Source: Botryotinia globosa
Taxonomy: Eukaryota; Ascomycota; Leotiomycetes; Helotiales; Sclerotiniaceae
Assembly: GCA_014898425.1 (NCBI GenBank)
Contig: RCSZ01000006.1
Coordinates: 1,798,001-1,862,000 of the forward strand
Reading direction: 5' to 3'
Length of the DNA stretch: 64,000 nt
The notes beneath the pieces are model-generated. The model did not search any database. It saw only the letters and a program-made list of their open reading frames with translations, and was not told where the DNA came from. Below are positions 11,101-22,062 of this stretch, in pieces. The translations under genes were made by a program, and so were the position numbers. Each line of letters starts with the position of its first letter. The first letter of the stretch is position 1.

Positions 11101-12810
11101 AGAGCTACATGGGCCCGAAAGACACTGCGTCTGGACGAAAACTCTTTGTGGTACGAGCGTATTGGCCAAACATTCTATGAGGCCGGTCAGTCTGAAATAG
11201 CAATTGAATATTTCAACAAAGCTAAAAGCTTCCCGTCCTACCACTGGACGGTGAATGAACACCTGGCACTGGCATATTACCGTTTGCGGAAGGAAGATGA
11301 TTTATGGAGGGAGTGTGCCTCTTCTGAGTTGGAATTAGCTATTACAGCATTGAAATCGATGCAAATGGAAAAGAAGTGGTTGGAAGATCAAATGAGTGTT
11401 TCGCCAGCTAGAACTCTGGACTTGAATGAGGCACTCTTTCGAAACTTGGTACGATTGACATTATGGCAGAAACAGGTAGGAAAGATTGATCGAGCAATTG
11501 CCCTCTACAACGAAGTACTGGAATACAATCCTTGGGATCACAGAGTTCGTTCCGAGCTCTTGAGGATTTTTTTCAGTGAAGGAAAAAATGAAGAAGCAAA
11601 GAGCTTGATACTTGGACTTAAAGACTGGGTTCTCAACTCTCAACAACATGACATAGGAGTATTCTCCAAGTTTCTTCTTGAAATAGCTAAGAAACTGGAA
11701 TTTTATGATCCATACTTTGGTCATAATCCTCTACGCTTCAGTTATAATCCTCTAGACGCTGGTATTCCTCTATGGTTTGTTCATAATCCGCTAGACTTTG
11801 ATCATAATCCTCTAGACTTTATCATTAAAGTAGCACGCTCTAACACAGAATTGGGCAAGTTCACACTCCAAGCGCTCACCAAAGCAGTAACTGCTGCGGA
11901 AAATGAAATCCATCGTGTAGACTTACTAGTTTACCAGGGTCTTCTGATTGCAAGGGGGGGCGAAACAAACGTACAGCACCTACAAAATGCTCTCAAATGT
12001 TGGAAAAATTGCGGGCGCGTCTTGCAGGTTTTGGCCTTTAAACCTAGGGCTTACGATTATGAGCGGAATACTTTCACTGTGCAGTCTCGATTGTTGGCGC
12101 ATTTTCAACTTGCCATCAAGATCAGGCAGGACAATCCTCGTTCACAACATGAACAGCAATTATTGGATGCATTAGAAGCCGAGAAAGCATATTTGCGACT
12201 CTATTTTCCTGAGTCTAATATGCAAGCAAATTTGTTGACTAGCATCAAAGCATTCCTTGCATCATACTATTCCCAGTCGAAAGACTTCGTCAAGGCACAG
12301 AGTTTATTCAGGGATGATGTGCTCACTGCGATTTCTATATTAGAAGATGAAGATCCAGATAATGATCCAATTGGGTATAAAAGTTTGATAGGGTGTTTTA
12401 TTCATACTGGAGATGATCGAAATGCGCTCAATGCTTGGTCTTTACTATATCCGAATGACACTCTGGCACGGAGCGACGATGATGAGGGCAAGAGTACCAG
12501 AAACGGCCCACTAGACGCCAAATGCAAGGGTGGATGCGGAAAACCATGGACCTATGCAGATGATTTCTACATGTGCAAATCATGTTATCAGACTATATTT
12601 TGCGGCGACTGCTTGGAAGAGCTGAAGGGAAATCGCTTAAAAACATGGGCTTGTCATCCTGAGCATAGTTGGTTGTATGTTCCGCCGTGGAATGACGAGA
12701 ATGTGGCTGGCAAAGGAATGGTAAGGGTAATGGATGAGTCGAATAGTCCAAAGGATGTAACAATTAGTGATTGGATCAAGGATTTGAAAAGAATATGGAA
12801 GATCGATTAG
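8119..12810 (+). CDS. Fungal NLR (goodbye-like / NACHT / TPR, Cys-rich C-terminus)
   Basis: About 1,500 residues in three exons. Exon 1 starts at 8119; exon 2 runs from about 8713 to 10943; exon 3 is 11005-12810, after a clean 61 bp intron (GTTAGT, branch CTAATA, ACAG). The N-terminus resembles the helical goodbye-like domain of fungal STAND proteins. The NTPase has a P-loop GGVKTGKS (about 9228-9251), a Walker B RIVLLFDGLDKL (about 9556-9590) and a sensor-like LVTGRH. A winged-helix-like stretch follows near 10022-10120. Exon 3 carries TPR units (SLWYERIGQTFYEAGQSEIA, KIDRAIALYNEVLEYNPWDH), then a 7-residue repeat array, then a Cys-rich C-terminus (about 12520-12670). Such proteins act as cytosolic non-self sensors that can trigger cell death. 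The first splice does not restore frame with obvious sites, so the gene may be damaged. Confidence 0.82.
11722..11823 (+). repeat. In-frame 21 bp repeat array in the NLR
   Basis: Five adjacent units encode HNPLRFS, YNPLDAG, IPLWFV, HNPLDFD and HNPLDFI. The ATAATCC-CTAGAC core recurs at 21 bp spacing; the middle unit is 18 bp and diverged. It sits between two TPR-rich stretches, within the presumed ligand-sensing half. Confidence 0.85.
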
Positions 12811-14014
12811 TAAGAGATTATTTATTGCTCTCATTCAAGAAGTGGGAACTATTTAAATTCTTAGAAGTTTCAATTCTTGCTTCGAGCGAGATATTTGAGC
12901 GGCAGATTTGACAATTGGACCGTCGAAACCAATTAGGAGAACAGGGGGGAAGGGAGTCATACATTTTCCTACCTATATCTCTGTAACAGACTGATCATTC
13001 TTCTCATCAGAGTCAAATTTAAAGTTTCCTTGGGCTGAAATAAAAACTGCAACTATCCTTTTCTTTTCTCCCCTAATCTTAGTCTGGACCGCAACCCGAC
13101 ACATCTGGGATAAACACCATGTGAATCACCAGGCACCCGTTGCAAATTATCATTATGTGCATAATTATCCTCATCGTGAGCGGCGGTCACTCCCGCAAAG
13201 TATATTGAACAATAGCCTGTGCAATCGCTGACCTTGTTCTCACGGTTTGGTAATAGGGCTTAGCCCCCACCGCTTACACTACAATGAATCGGGCTATAGT
13301 GAGTGAAGTCGTTTTCTTTTATAATTCTATTGGTGCACTAATTCATCCTTCTTCTTGTATGAGACGCAAGAATATAATGACCAGAGGTGATTCTTTGTTC
13401 TAGGGCTCTGGTCTTTTCAAGTTGGCACGGGTACATGACCTGACAACTATGCTTGTCATATGCCCATGCTAGGACAACTCGATGGCTGTGTTTAGATCTA
13501 CAGGGGTGAAACTAAGTACTACGTATGCTATTCCCTGGTGCCGACCGCGTAACATGTTAAAATGTCAGTAAATTACGGCACATCGGTAGTGGTGGTTTCC
13601 TGGGAGACGATCTTCGAGCCCGCCTCACTCATAACCGAGCCTCATTCGTACGACCTCACCAATTTCTTAGAAGCACTTCATTCTTGGAATACTCTTCGAC
13701 GTACACAATTATCAAGCTGCCCACTACTGTGACCTCAAAATATTAACGCAAAAACGAGCGACTGATTCACATCTAGATCTTTCTATCACCGGCATCAGCC
13801 TACGATCTAAATGAATTCATGAATGAAGAAAGAAAGTAATACTATCTCTCCTCCTCTCTCATCTTCCCTCATATGTACATCAGATTTTCAGTTCGAAATC
13901 TTTCTGCATCTCAACAACTCTAATTTCCGCGTCCAAGATTACCCAAAAACTGGTCTAGAAAGACACAATATCTATTGACATTAGGAAAAATCACACTGCT
14001 CGGTCGACCAACAT
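12811..14014. other. Intergenic, 1.2 kb
   Basis: 3' flank of the NLR and of the DUF6594 pseudogene (convergent). No open frame of note, no RNA gene recognised. Confidence 0.5.
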
Positions 14015-15342
14015 TTACGCAACTGTCGCTTCAAATGCTTCAAACTGGCTGGCCGGCGTTCCAAGAGTCACAACAATATATACCAGAATAGTGAAGACTA
14101 ATACCACCAATACCATGAGCCCACGAGAAAGTTCGAGCAAGAATACAAGACAAATAGGAGCAATGAGCCTGCTATTTAGGACAATGAGCGACAAAAATTG
14201 GGTCAAGCCCGATTGCAATCCTTCATCGTAATATGATGTTTGATCGTCGCCCTTTGTCTTGAGGAATGGCTGAGAGAGTATCAGCTTTTCAATTTCTTCA
14301 CTCTCATTTGCGACTGGGAAGGAATATAATAGCAGGCTCGCAGATACTCAACAGGAAATATGATCTCACCTTGAGAGGCGACTTAGGGTACTTGAAAAGA
14401 TGACTACCAAGCACTTCTTTGAAAGGGCTGTCTCTTTCTCTATTGTCCAAAGAGATGAAGTCATTACAATGATAGATTAATTACTCTGCCTCATGGCCAT
14501 TGAGACGGCTAACGCCGAGGGGCCTGATATTTAATATCCAATGGAAAACTGAGTCATAACATCGTTTTGGGAGGGCGATGGAGAGCGTTAATTTTGGCAT
14601 ATGCCAGCAATACCTCATCTACCCGGGTTGTCACTAGTGCTCAGTGATCCGTGAATTGGGACTAACCATATTGCTTTTGCTTGGTTTCCGATAGAGACAT
14701 GAGTGTATCTTTGGTCCAGGTACGATACTGGCTCTCATTATCTTCGGATATAACTTCTTTCCTCTCTTGTTCATGTAAGTGTCCCTTCAATCTATAAAAG
14801 CCGGTGTGTTCAATGCTGCAAGTTCCTTTTTGTCTCTTTTCCGAAGTTGTCGTGCAATGTCCGTAAGTTCAATCTCTTTATAAATCAAAATACGAATATG
14901 GTTTTCGTGGAATGCACGGAAGATCGCGAAGTCTTTGTGGGTTCCTTGAAAACGAGCAAGTTTCGGAATACCAGTTTCGAATTCCTCCCCTATTCATTGT
15001 TAGCTCACATACTTTAATGTCGAATCTAGCATCTCAGTGCGTACAGATATAGTCTTTCTTCAAATCCACCATCAACTCCTCATGGCTAAGCTTATCCTTA
15101 CTTTTCCTTGATCTCTCTTGGGTCAAGGTTCTCTCCATATCAGCTGAAGATTTTGTGCTCTCTCTTGCAGTACCAGCATAATGATCAGTATTACAACAAC
15201 GAATACCCTCAGACTGAAGAGATTACGAGCTTGTCGCAGCCTCGCGCTCAATATCGTCGGCAGTATTATCACGTTGTTGAAAAACACGCACTGCTGCATT
15301 TGCGCGAGGGGCTTCCGCAGTAGCTTCAAGGTCAGGCTCCAT
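14015..15342 (-). pseudogene. Broken DUF6594 membrane protein gene
   Basis: The ATG at 15340-15342 opens MEPDLEATAEAPRANAAVRV, but a TAA at 15223-15225 interrupts the N-terminus. A good intron (14990-15044, GTACGC...GCTAAC...ATAG) leads into GIPKLARFQGTHKDFAIFRA, the family's PxLAxF...IFRxF signature. The frame then shifts near an A5 run (14819-14835). A second good intron (14619-14666) restores DEVLLAYAKINALHR. Another shift lies at 14563-14575 and a TAA at 14481-14483. The end carries two hydrophobic helices (IAPICLVFLLEL and LMVLVVLVFTILVYIVV), typical of the DUF6594 C-terminus. The last intron (donor near CTCAAG/GTGAGA) is also out of phase with the best acceptor. The function of the family is unknown. 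At least four disablements argue for a decayed gene rather than misread splicing. Confidence 0.8.
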
Positions 15343-16905
15343 GACGAGATTTAGATACTCAATATATACGAAACGAAAACGAGGACATCTTGAAAATTTC
15401 ACTTCTTCAAATAGGTAGGCAACTTTGCGGCTGTAGACCCAGTGCTCTGGTTCATGTCAGCAAAATGCAACACCAGCACGCCATCATGACTCGTTGGCGA
15501 ACAAATAAGACGGGTTCATTCTCCAGCAATCTGAAGATAACCTCAAATCGAGGCAATCCTGATCCAGTGTTATTTTTATGCGAGCTGATAGGTTCATTTT
15601 TTGTCGGAGAATTTCAAGAGATGAGGGAGGTAACTACAAACTTTTCCATCGTGAAGCTTGAGGGTAGGCAAATCTATGGAAATGGGGAATGGCGAATGGG
15701 AAATGAAATTTTTACTTATTTATCCAATGAAATATTGCATCCAATTAGAGCGAATTCTAAAAACTCGTGATCGCGATTTTCACGAGTGGGTGTACGGACT
15801 GACAAGACACTTCAAAAAATTGACTTACAGATATCTTCTGATGTATCAATTTACAAATCTTAGAAATCATCACAATTGTTTATTAGAGCTAAAACAATCA
15901 AAATATGATATTTGAACTCAAACAATTGAAGAATGAATTTGTTGAAAAAAATTGAAGAGTGAGGAGTGTCCCTTCAATCCTTGCACCGACTGGTTAATTA
16001 TTTCATTGAGCCAAAGTGACAACTTCTCAAATCGTATTCCTACAAGTATAACATCCGGTTGCTCATTCATTTAAATATACCTAGATAGACTGAAATTTAC
16101 AATTTGACCCAGATAAAATCAATTTACCAACTTTTCCTTCTAAATAATGTGTTAATCCAATGAAATCCTATTGTCCTCTCCAAGGACGCACCAATAGCTG
16201 GAAGTATCAAAATTAATCAATTCATCCACTCACTGTCTCTATATAGTATATATCATCCTAAATATTACACCCAAGGCACTGGGGCATAGAATAACCAATT
16301 CCACCCCTAAAATATCTTCCACAAAACCACGATGATCATGTGCGAATGCCCGATTTGAGGTCATCGAATCAGATGTTTTCAACATAAAATCAAAGTAGAA
16401 CCATTCTAGCGTGAGTATCTCTATAATTCTTTTGAGCATAAGAACTAATTGTAAAAAGAAATTGTGACCAGTAGGGTCATCTATTGTCTCCTTGAAATTC
16501 ATTGTCCAATTACTCCTTCTATTCGGTTCGATTCGCCTCTTGCCGGTCCATTAAACCAAGGTAGCTTGCTCGTTTGAATGGACTTTCGCGTCTGGTCCGA
16601 CGTCAATCCAATATTTTTTCGTGGGCGTGGATCTGGAAACGATTGTATTTGCCTTTGGTTGTCGATCATCAAACTGGAGCAGTGTTGGAAGCCAATCGTC
16701 AAATTATAAAGTAATGAGAGTAATATTGGTTTTGGCTCAGATGGTTGAACATCTGCGTAGTTCACCGGAGTATCATCGAATAGTTTGCTTGGAGACATTG
16801 TACTGGGTTTTGCTAGGCTGTTGGTGTATGATTGGAAGTTGATTGACGAATTGAATGCTGACTTCTCTTGCGGGGTGTTGAGTATTGGACTTTTCGCTTA
16901 ATTAC
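15343..16905. other. Intergenic, 1.6 kb, no convincing gene
   Basis: A plus-strand frame at 15390-15770 and minus-strand frames at 16239-16502 and 16499-16798 are open, with no recognisable domain. The last starts with a proper ATG (MSPSKLFDDTPVNYADVQ) and its neighbour includes a hydrophobic helix. They could be remnants of one minus-strand gene cut by the element to the right, but I cannot support that. Confidence 0.35.
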
Positions 16906-17380
16906 TACAGTAACCGAGCACAGATAGTTGTCAAATGCTAAAATCATACCAAAACTCATATAGATTATCTATATATTTTTTGATAATAATATAGATTTAA
17001 TTAAATATATTTTATATTTTTTTATTCATTTTCAATTAAAATTTAATAAAAAAAAATGATTTGTTTTTAGGATTTTTTTGATTATAAAATCTATATAGAA
17101 AATTAATATAAATTAAAGGTATTGAAATTTACTAATAAAATAAACGAAAATTAAAAACTTTTTTTTTAATTCAATTTCAATCTTATAAATAATGATATTC
17201 TAAAATTCTAGAATTATAAAAGTTATTAGTTCTAAGTTTTTATTATATAATAAAAACATTTTCAAAATTTTAATTAATTTTAATGATTTTAAATATTTCT
17301 GTTTTATTTATATAAATAGAGCAAAATGATCATTTTTTGTGTGATTTTAGTATCCGACAACTATCTGTGCCCTAGTACTA
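16906..17380. mobile_element. AT-rich MITE-like element with terminal inverted repeats
   Basis: The left end GCACAGATAGTTGTC (16918-16932) recurs inverted at 17356-17370. The match continues inward (ATNCTAAAATCA) and weakly outward to TA dinucleotides at 16906-16907 and 17380-17381. The interior is almost pure A/T with no coding frame. This is the layout of a non-autonomous DNA transposon; TA flanks suggest the Tc1/mariner group. Exact ends are uncertain by a few bases. Confidence 0.7.
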
Positions 17381-17381
17381 T

Positions 17382-20214
17382 ATTTTGTTGAAATTTAGGG
17401 TAATAGAAAGCAAGCCCAGGACGAGATGACTTATACATATTTTGAAAAAGCTCCAGTGATCTTGAAAACAAATTAAGGCTATCACCCATTCTTAGGTATA
17501 CGGTTGTGAAAGCGATCATGTTCGCTTTTGGCACGTCGATTAGCTGCAAGTACTGGGTTGAGCTGCAGAAGCAGCTGTAGATGTGAAAGGAGAAGATTAG
17601 ATTATGAAATTATGGAAGCTCATGACGCAGCAAAGATTATGATAAGCTTTGGAGTCAGATTCAGCAAATCATATTGTCCATAGAGAAGAAATATTGACTA
17701 TAGTGTACCCCGTTGAAGGATCTAGGATAGTAGCAACGCATTTCTGTGTAACAAAAAAACCACATTTTTTCTTGACAAAGACCAAATTAGAGGATGGTGA
17801 GGCTGGAGCAATTAATGCACGCTTTGATTGCCTATCTATACTCCTGCAGTCAGGTTATTAGGGGCGCTTCTACATATATCCTATGAGCTGTCTGCAATGC
17901 CCTTCTCCAAGCAAACCCCGCGTAACATCGTTGCCAAGAGGGTGGGTAGCTTCTCCTCCCTCGGAGCCCTCACCCATGGAAGGACACAATTTTAATCGCG
18001 CATGAGTCTTCAAAGGCAGCACAATTGTTATAGATAAACCAATTGTGACAGAATTCATGAAGGAAACAACGCACCAGCTAATTGGCTTCCGGTACGCACG
18101 GCACATATCCGTATCATAGACGCTTTATCAGGGTTCAACTATAAAACGCAGTTTATGGACTGGTCATGATCATATGTGTGATGCCAGAACGCAAGCATTT
18201 CGATTTTTTATAGTTCTGGCGGTTAAAGATTGCAATATAACTCTTCCTAAGGAGCCCTTCTATGGCGCGCAGTATCTAAGAAACTTATTTCAAGACTAGT
18301 ATTAATACAACAGTATCTGTAAGCTTGCTACGCCTCGCTTTAATGATAGGTGTTCTCAATGAACAGGGAATAATGACCTACTTTGGCGACGCTAACTTAA
18401 AATGAAGCCCCTCCACACTCATTATGGTGCTGGTATAACATTTTCCTGTTTACTGATCTGCTGTGGCCTAGCTGTACATCATTCTTCAGTTTATAGATTC
18501 ATAGACAATTCTACGGGCCAAAATTAGTAAAGAAGACAGAGAATTCGGCGAAGAGTAAATTAAACAACATCGCCACGTAGACTTATACAGCATACCTGTC
18601 CGGAATGGGAGCATAAAACTTTGAAGAATTGGCGTAATTTAAAGCTCTTTGCGTCCAGCTAGAACTAAGACGCATCTTTCCGGGGTGGAAAGTTCTAGAA
18701 TCTATGGGGCGCTCAAAACTTGTATGAGCCTCCGGCTTAATATGTAATTTACTTAGTGGATAACCCTATCAAGGACAATATGACTCTTCCGTCCTCGGTA
18801 GCCCTTCGGGAAATATTGCAGACGACTCAGTCCGCGGTCTCAACAAAAATAGCTGACCTGTGGAAAAGAATAACCAGGCATGGTAATGGCGAGATCTTCG
18901 CCTGTGTTAGATATGATGTCAAGGGTAAAAGAGATCAGAAAAGGTCAAACTGTCACTTATAATTGAGCCTGATAAACCTCAGCCAGCATAGTCGTATGGA
19001 ATCGATGCATCGGTTGAGAAGCAGATTTCTTTCAATTTGCCTTAAATATTCGTTGCAACACAGTTCCCTTTAATGACATATAAAGCACGTTTCTGTAATC
19101 TTCGAGTTCCAACTTCAGGATGGAATTTGCTTCGGGTTTAGATTACCGAGATTGGTTTGAAACATTCAACAAGTGTTCGAATACAGCCTTGCAAAGAACC
19201 ACTAGCAAATTTCATGCGAGTTGCTTGGTATATTAAAACCTTGGGAAACGATACTTTCAGACTACAGTTTGCGACGTATAAATGGTATACTCCAAGTTCA
19301 CGAATCGTCCGAATGCGTATTTCGTAATCAATCATTATCAACGGTAGAAATTTTAATCCTCGAGATTCGCTCACTAAACGAACTCGTCACATGACAGGCA
19401 TTTTATTGTGAATTTCCCCCTTGTCGCGTTACAGCGGTGTTATGAATGATAACTGTTGTATTCCACACATACCTAGTGGTGAGCAGGGGTAGAGAGTCAG
19501 GTGCACCGACAGTCCCTCGCCGCGCATCGTGGGAGACAAGCGTTTCAACATTGTCATAGTACGCTCAGAGTACACAATTCTTTTCCAGATTGATCTTTCA
19601 AACAGCTACTAAGCTACAGATGTTCGATTCAGATTAGGCACTTCAAAAACTTCCTGGAGTGACATATCTTCTTTATGAGATGGTACTCACACCATGCCCA
19701 GGTTGGGTCATAGAAATGGATGAGTTCTGATCGCAGAAACAAAGAAAAGTTCGTTAGATATTGCACTGGTCTATATATGTAAAGCCAGCTGTCAGGTTGT
19801 CATCGGGCCGAACTGAATCTTTCCAGTTGAGAAAAGCCATACCGGGTCTAATAGTGGAAGCGAAATCAGTCTCTCAGTACTTGTAAGTCTCTCGGCATTT
19901 TCGACCCGAATTGCATTCACAAAGGTGTTGGTATTGCTATATATCCAGACTGGCATGTGCTATCTTGGCGATTAAAGAAATTGTTCGGGTTTCATCAAGT
20001 CACACAATCTCGCCCTAGACTCTCTGTGTATGCTCTATGCCACAGGCCTCTATATATCTCCAGAGTCACAAACTCTGCCAGGAACAAGTGGCATGTATCA
20101 GTTTTAAAGTAACAAAGATGGTAACGAGGTTATATGAGTTCATATATGTGGCGTATTGTCGAATGTGAGAAACATGACTGACTACATCTCCGGGTGAAGC
20201 AAATTTGAGAATAG
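17382..20214. other. Gene-poor stretch, 2.8 kb
   Basis: Only short open frames are present, for example minus 17870-18106 (VVSFMNSVTIGLSITIVLPL, hydrophobic) and minus 19138-19374. None has a recognisable domain or a clean intron to a neighbour. It may hold decayed coding fragments. Confidence 0.4.
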
Positions 20215-21106
20215 TTGTTAAAAAAAATTCAAAGGATATTTCAAAAGCATAGATGTCATATGGAGAGAGAAAAAGAAAACTGGCAGAATGTAGTACCTGA
20301 AATAGTTTCTATATATCAGAAAATGGGTTTGCGACGGAGAATAGATTACCCCTCGATTAAGACCCACACCGGCTCGGATGAATGGTTACGATCACAAATC
20401 AAATGTCTTGAAAAAAGACAACTTCCAAGTCTTCTGCTACAAATGCTCTTTAACGATGCTTTGCGTCCGCTTTTAGTATCCAGCCACAGCTCCAGTTGGA
20501 AGGCAAATGCTTCATTATGCGGCCCAAGCTCATACTCTTCTTGACGAAACTGAATTCAGATAGCCGCAAACCATTGCGTTCTTCATAAGAGCCAACACAC
20601 ATTTGCATTCTCCTGTCGAACAAATATATTTTACTTTCCCATCATTTCAACTTCAACGCCGATCTTTCGATCTATCAGCTAAATGGCGGGATTAACAGAG
20701 TGATATATCAAAGGAGGAGACACGATTGCAACTCAAAGTCAACGACGTCACAAAAAGCTTACTCTTGGGAAACAGCACAAGCTTTAGCATCTACCCGAAA
20801 GCGCCTCGTCACAGTTCTTGATTCTGAAAACCTTCTTGAATGCACTGTGGAATACCAAACACGTTGACCTGGTCAAAACCATCAATTTCCATCGAAGAAA
20901 ACGATCGAGAAAAATGGATAGACATGGGAAGAGCTCCCTTCGGAAAGTTTGTGCTTGCCGCATGCTTCAAGCGAGATCTCATGCAAAGAATCGAGACGGC
21001 GATGCTCCAAGGAGAACTTACAAATGAAACAAGACCTGTTGAGCTTTGGGTATATCAACAAGCAAGGCACAATACACCAAGAATTGAATCCAATACACCA
21101 CCATGA
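20215..21106 (+). pseudogene. Possible decayed coding region, family unknown
   Basis: Protein-like segments appear in order but in different plus-strand frames. They are HMEREKENWQNVVPEIVSIY (from about 20257), then ETAQALASTRKRLVTVLDSE (about 20767-20829), then IEENDREKWIDMGRAPFGKF (about 20896-20955), continuing to 21106. Frame changes and stops lie between them and I see no splice signals that join them well. I cannot name a family. It may be a degenerate gene or chance. Confidence 0.25.
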
Positions 21107-22062
21107 CAGATATACCCAGAACCCACCCTTCATCCCATTCTACAACTTCCTCTTCCTCTCCATCGCCACAACCACACTCAGAGAACCATTCCCAAGAAGC
21201 CAAATACCTGCTTCCTAGAAATACGAAATACAACTCCTCGTCCATCCCCCCTCTCTCCTCTAATATTGTACTCTCTACCTCATCCAGTCAGAACTGCCAT
21301 GCTTTCACACCCTCACACTCACTCATAATTACCATTACCATTACCATGCCATCCCCAAACCTACAACCACAACCACACACCCGCACATTCAACACGCGCG
21401 CCAGACAACGAATATATATCCGATAGAAAGTTTCCCACAGTCACACTTACCAGGTATATATCATCCGCAACTTCACCCCGCAACTTCACCCAGCAACTAA
21501 AAGACCAATTTTACAATTCCTAGAAAGCCATCCATCTACCGAGGTAGGTATCTCAAACATGGATACAATCCCCAAGTCATTTTCGCATATAATTTTCTTT
21601 TACTCTATTCACCTTTTTTTACTCTATCCTATTCCCAGTTCTCCATTCTTCTATATTCCAACCTTCTCAGCTGCAATATCCCTACACCATTCCTCAAGAT
21701 CTCTCGCATTTTTCGCCTACAAATAGTCTCCTCCCCCTCCTTCGTATACATTATCACATTATCAACGCACACCATTATACCATCACACATACAATCACGA
21801 ATCACTACCAGGAAAAAAAAAGACTCATAAAGCCAATCCAAATCTTTCAATCCATGAATTACTATTAACTAATTGTTTCTTGCCTCAAGGCGGGTATCAC
21901 TTAACATAACGCTTCAATAAGACCTAACAACGCTTCGTGAAAACAATATAACCATCCATCCACTTTCTTCTCTTTGCATCCCTCCACATAGCATATCCAC
22001 AACACACTTTCTCTCCCTGGTTCAAAATTACAGATCCACCCTCTTCCTTCAGTTTGCCACAC
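21107..22062. other. C/T-rich intergenic, 0.96 kb
   Basis: Strongly pyrimidine-rich on the plus strand, with many ATC/TCC/CAC runs. It lies 3' of the conserved gene that ends at 22063. No gene supported. Confidence 0.4.

Noticed and set aside
15123..15329. Minus frame with a hydrophobic helix (FVVVILIIMLVL)
   Set aside because: The same bases read better in the DUF6594 frame as MEPDLEATAEAPRANAAVRV and onward, linked by intact introns to the family signature.
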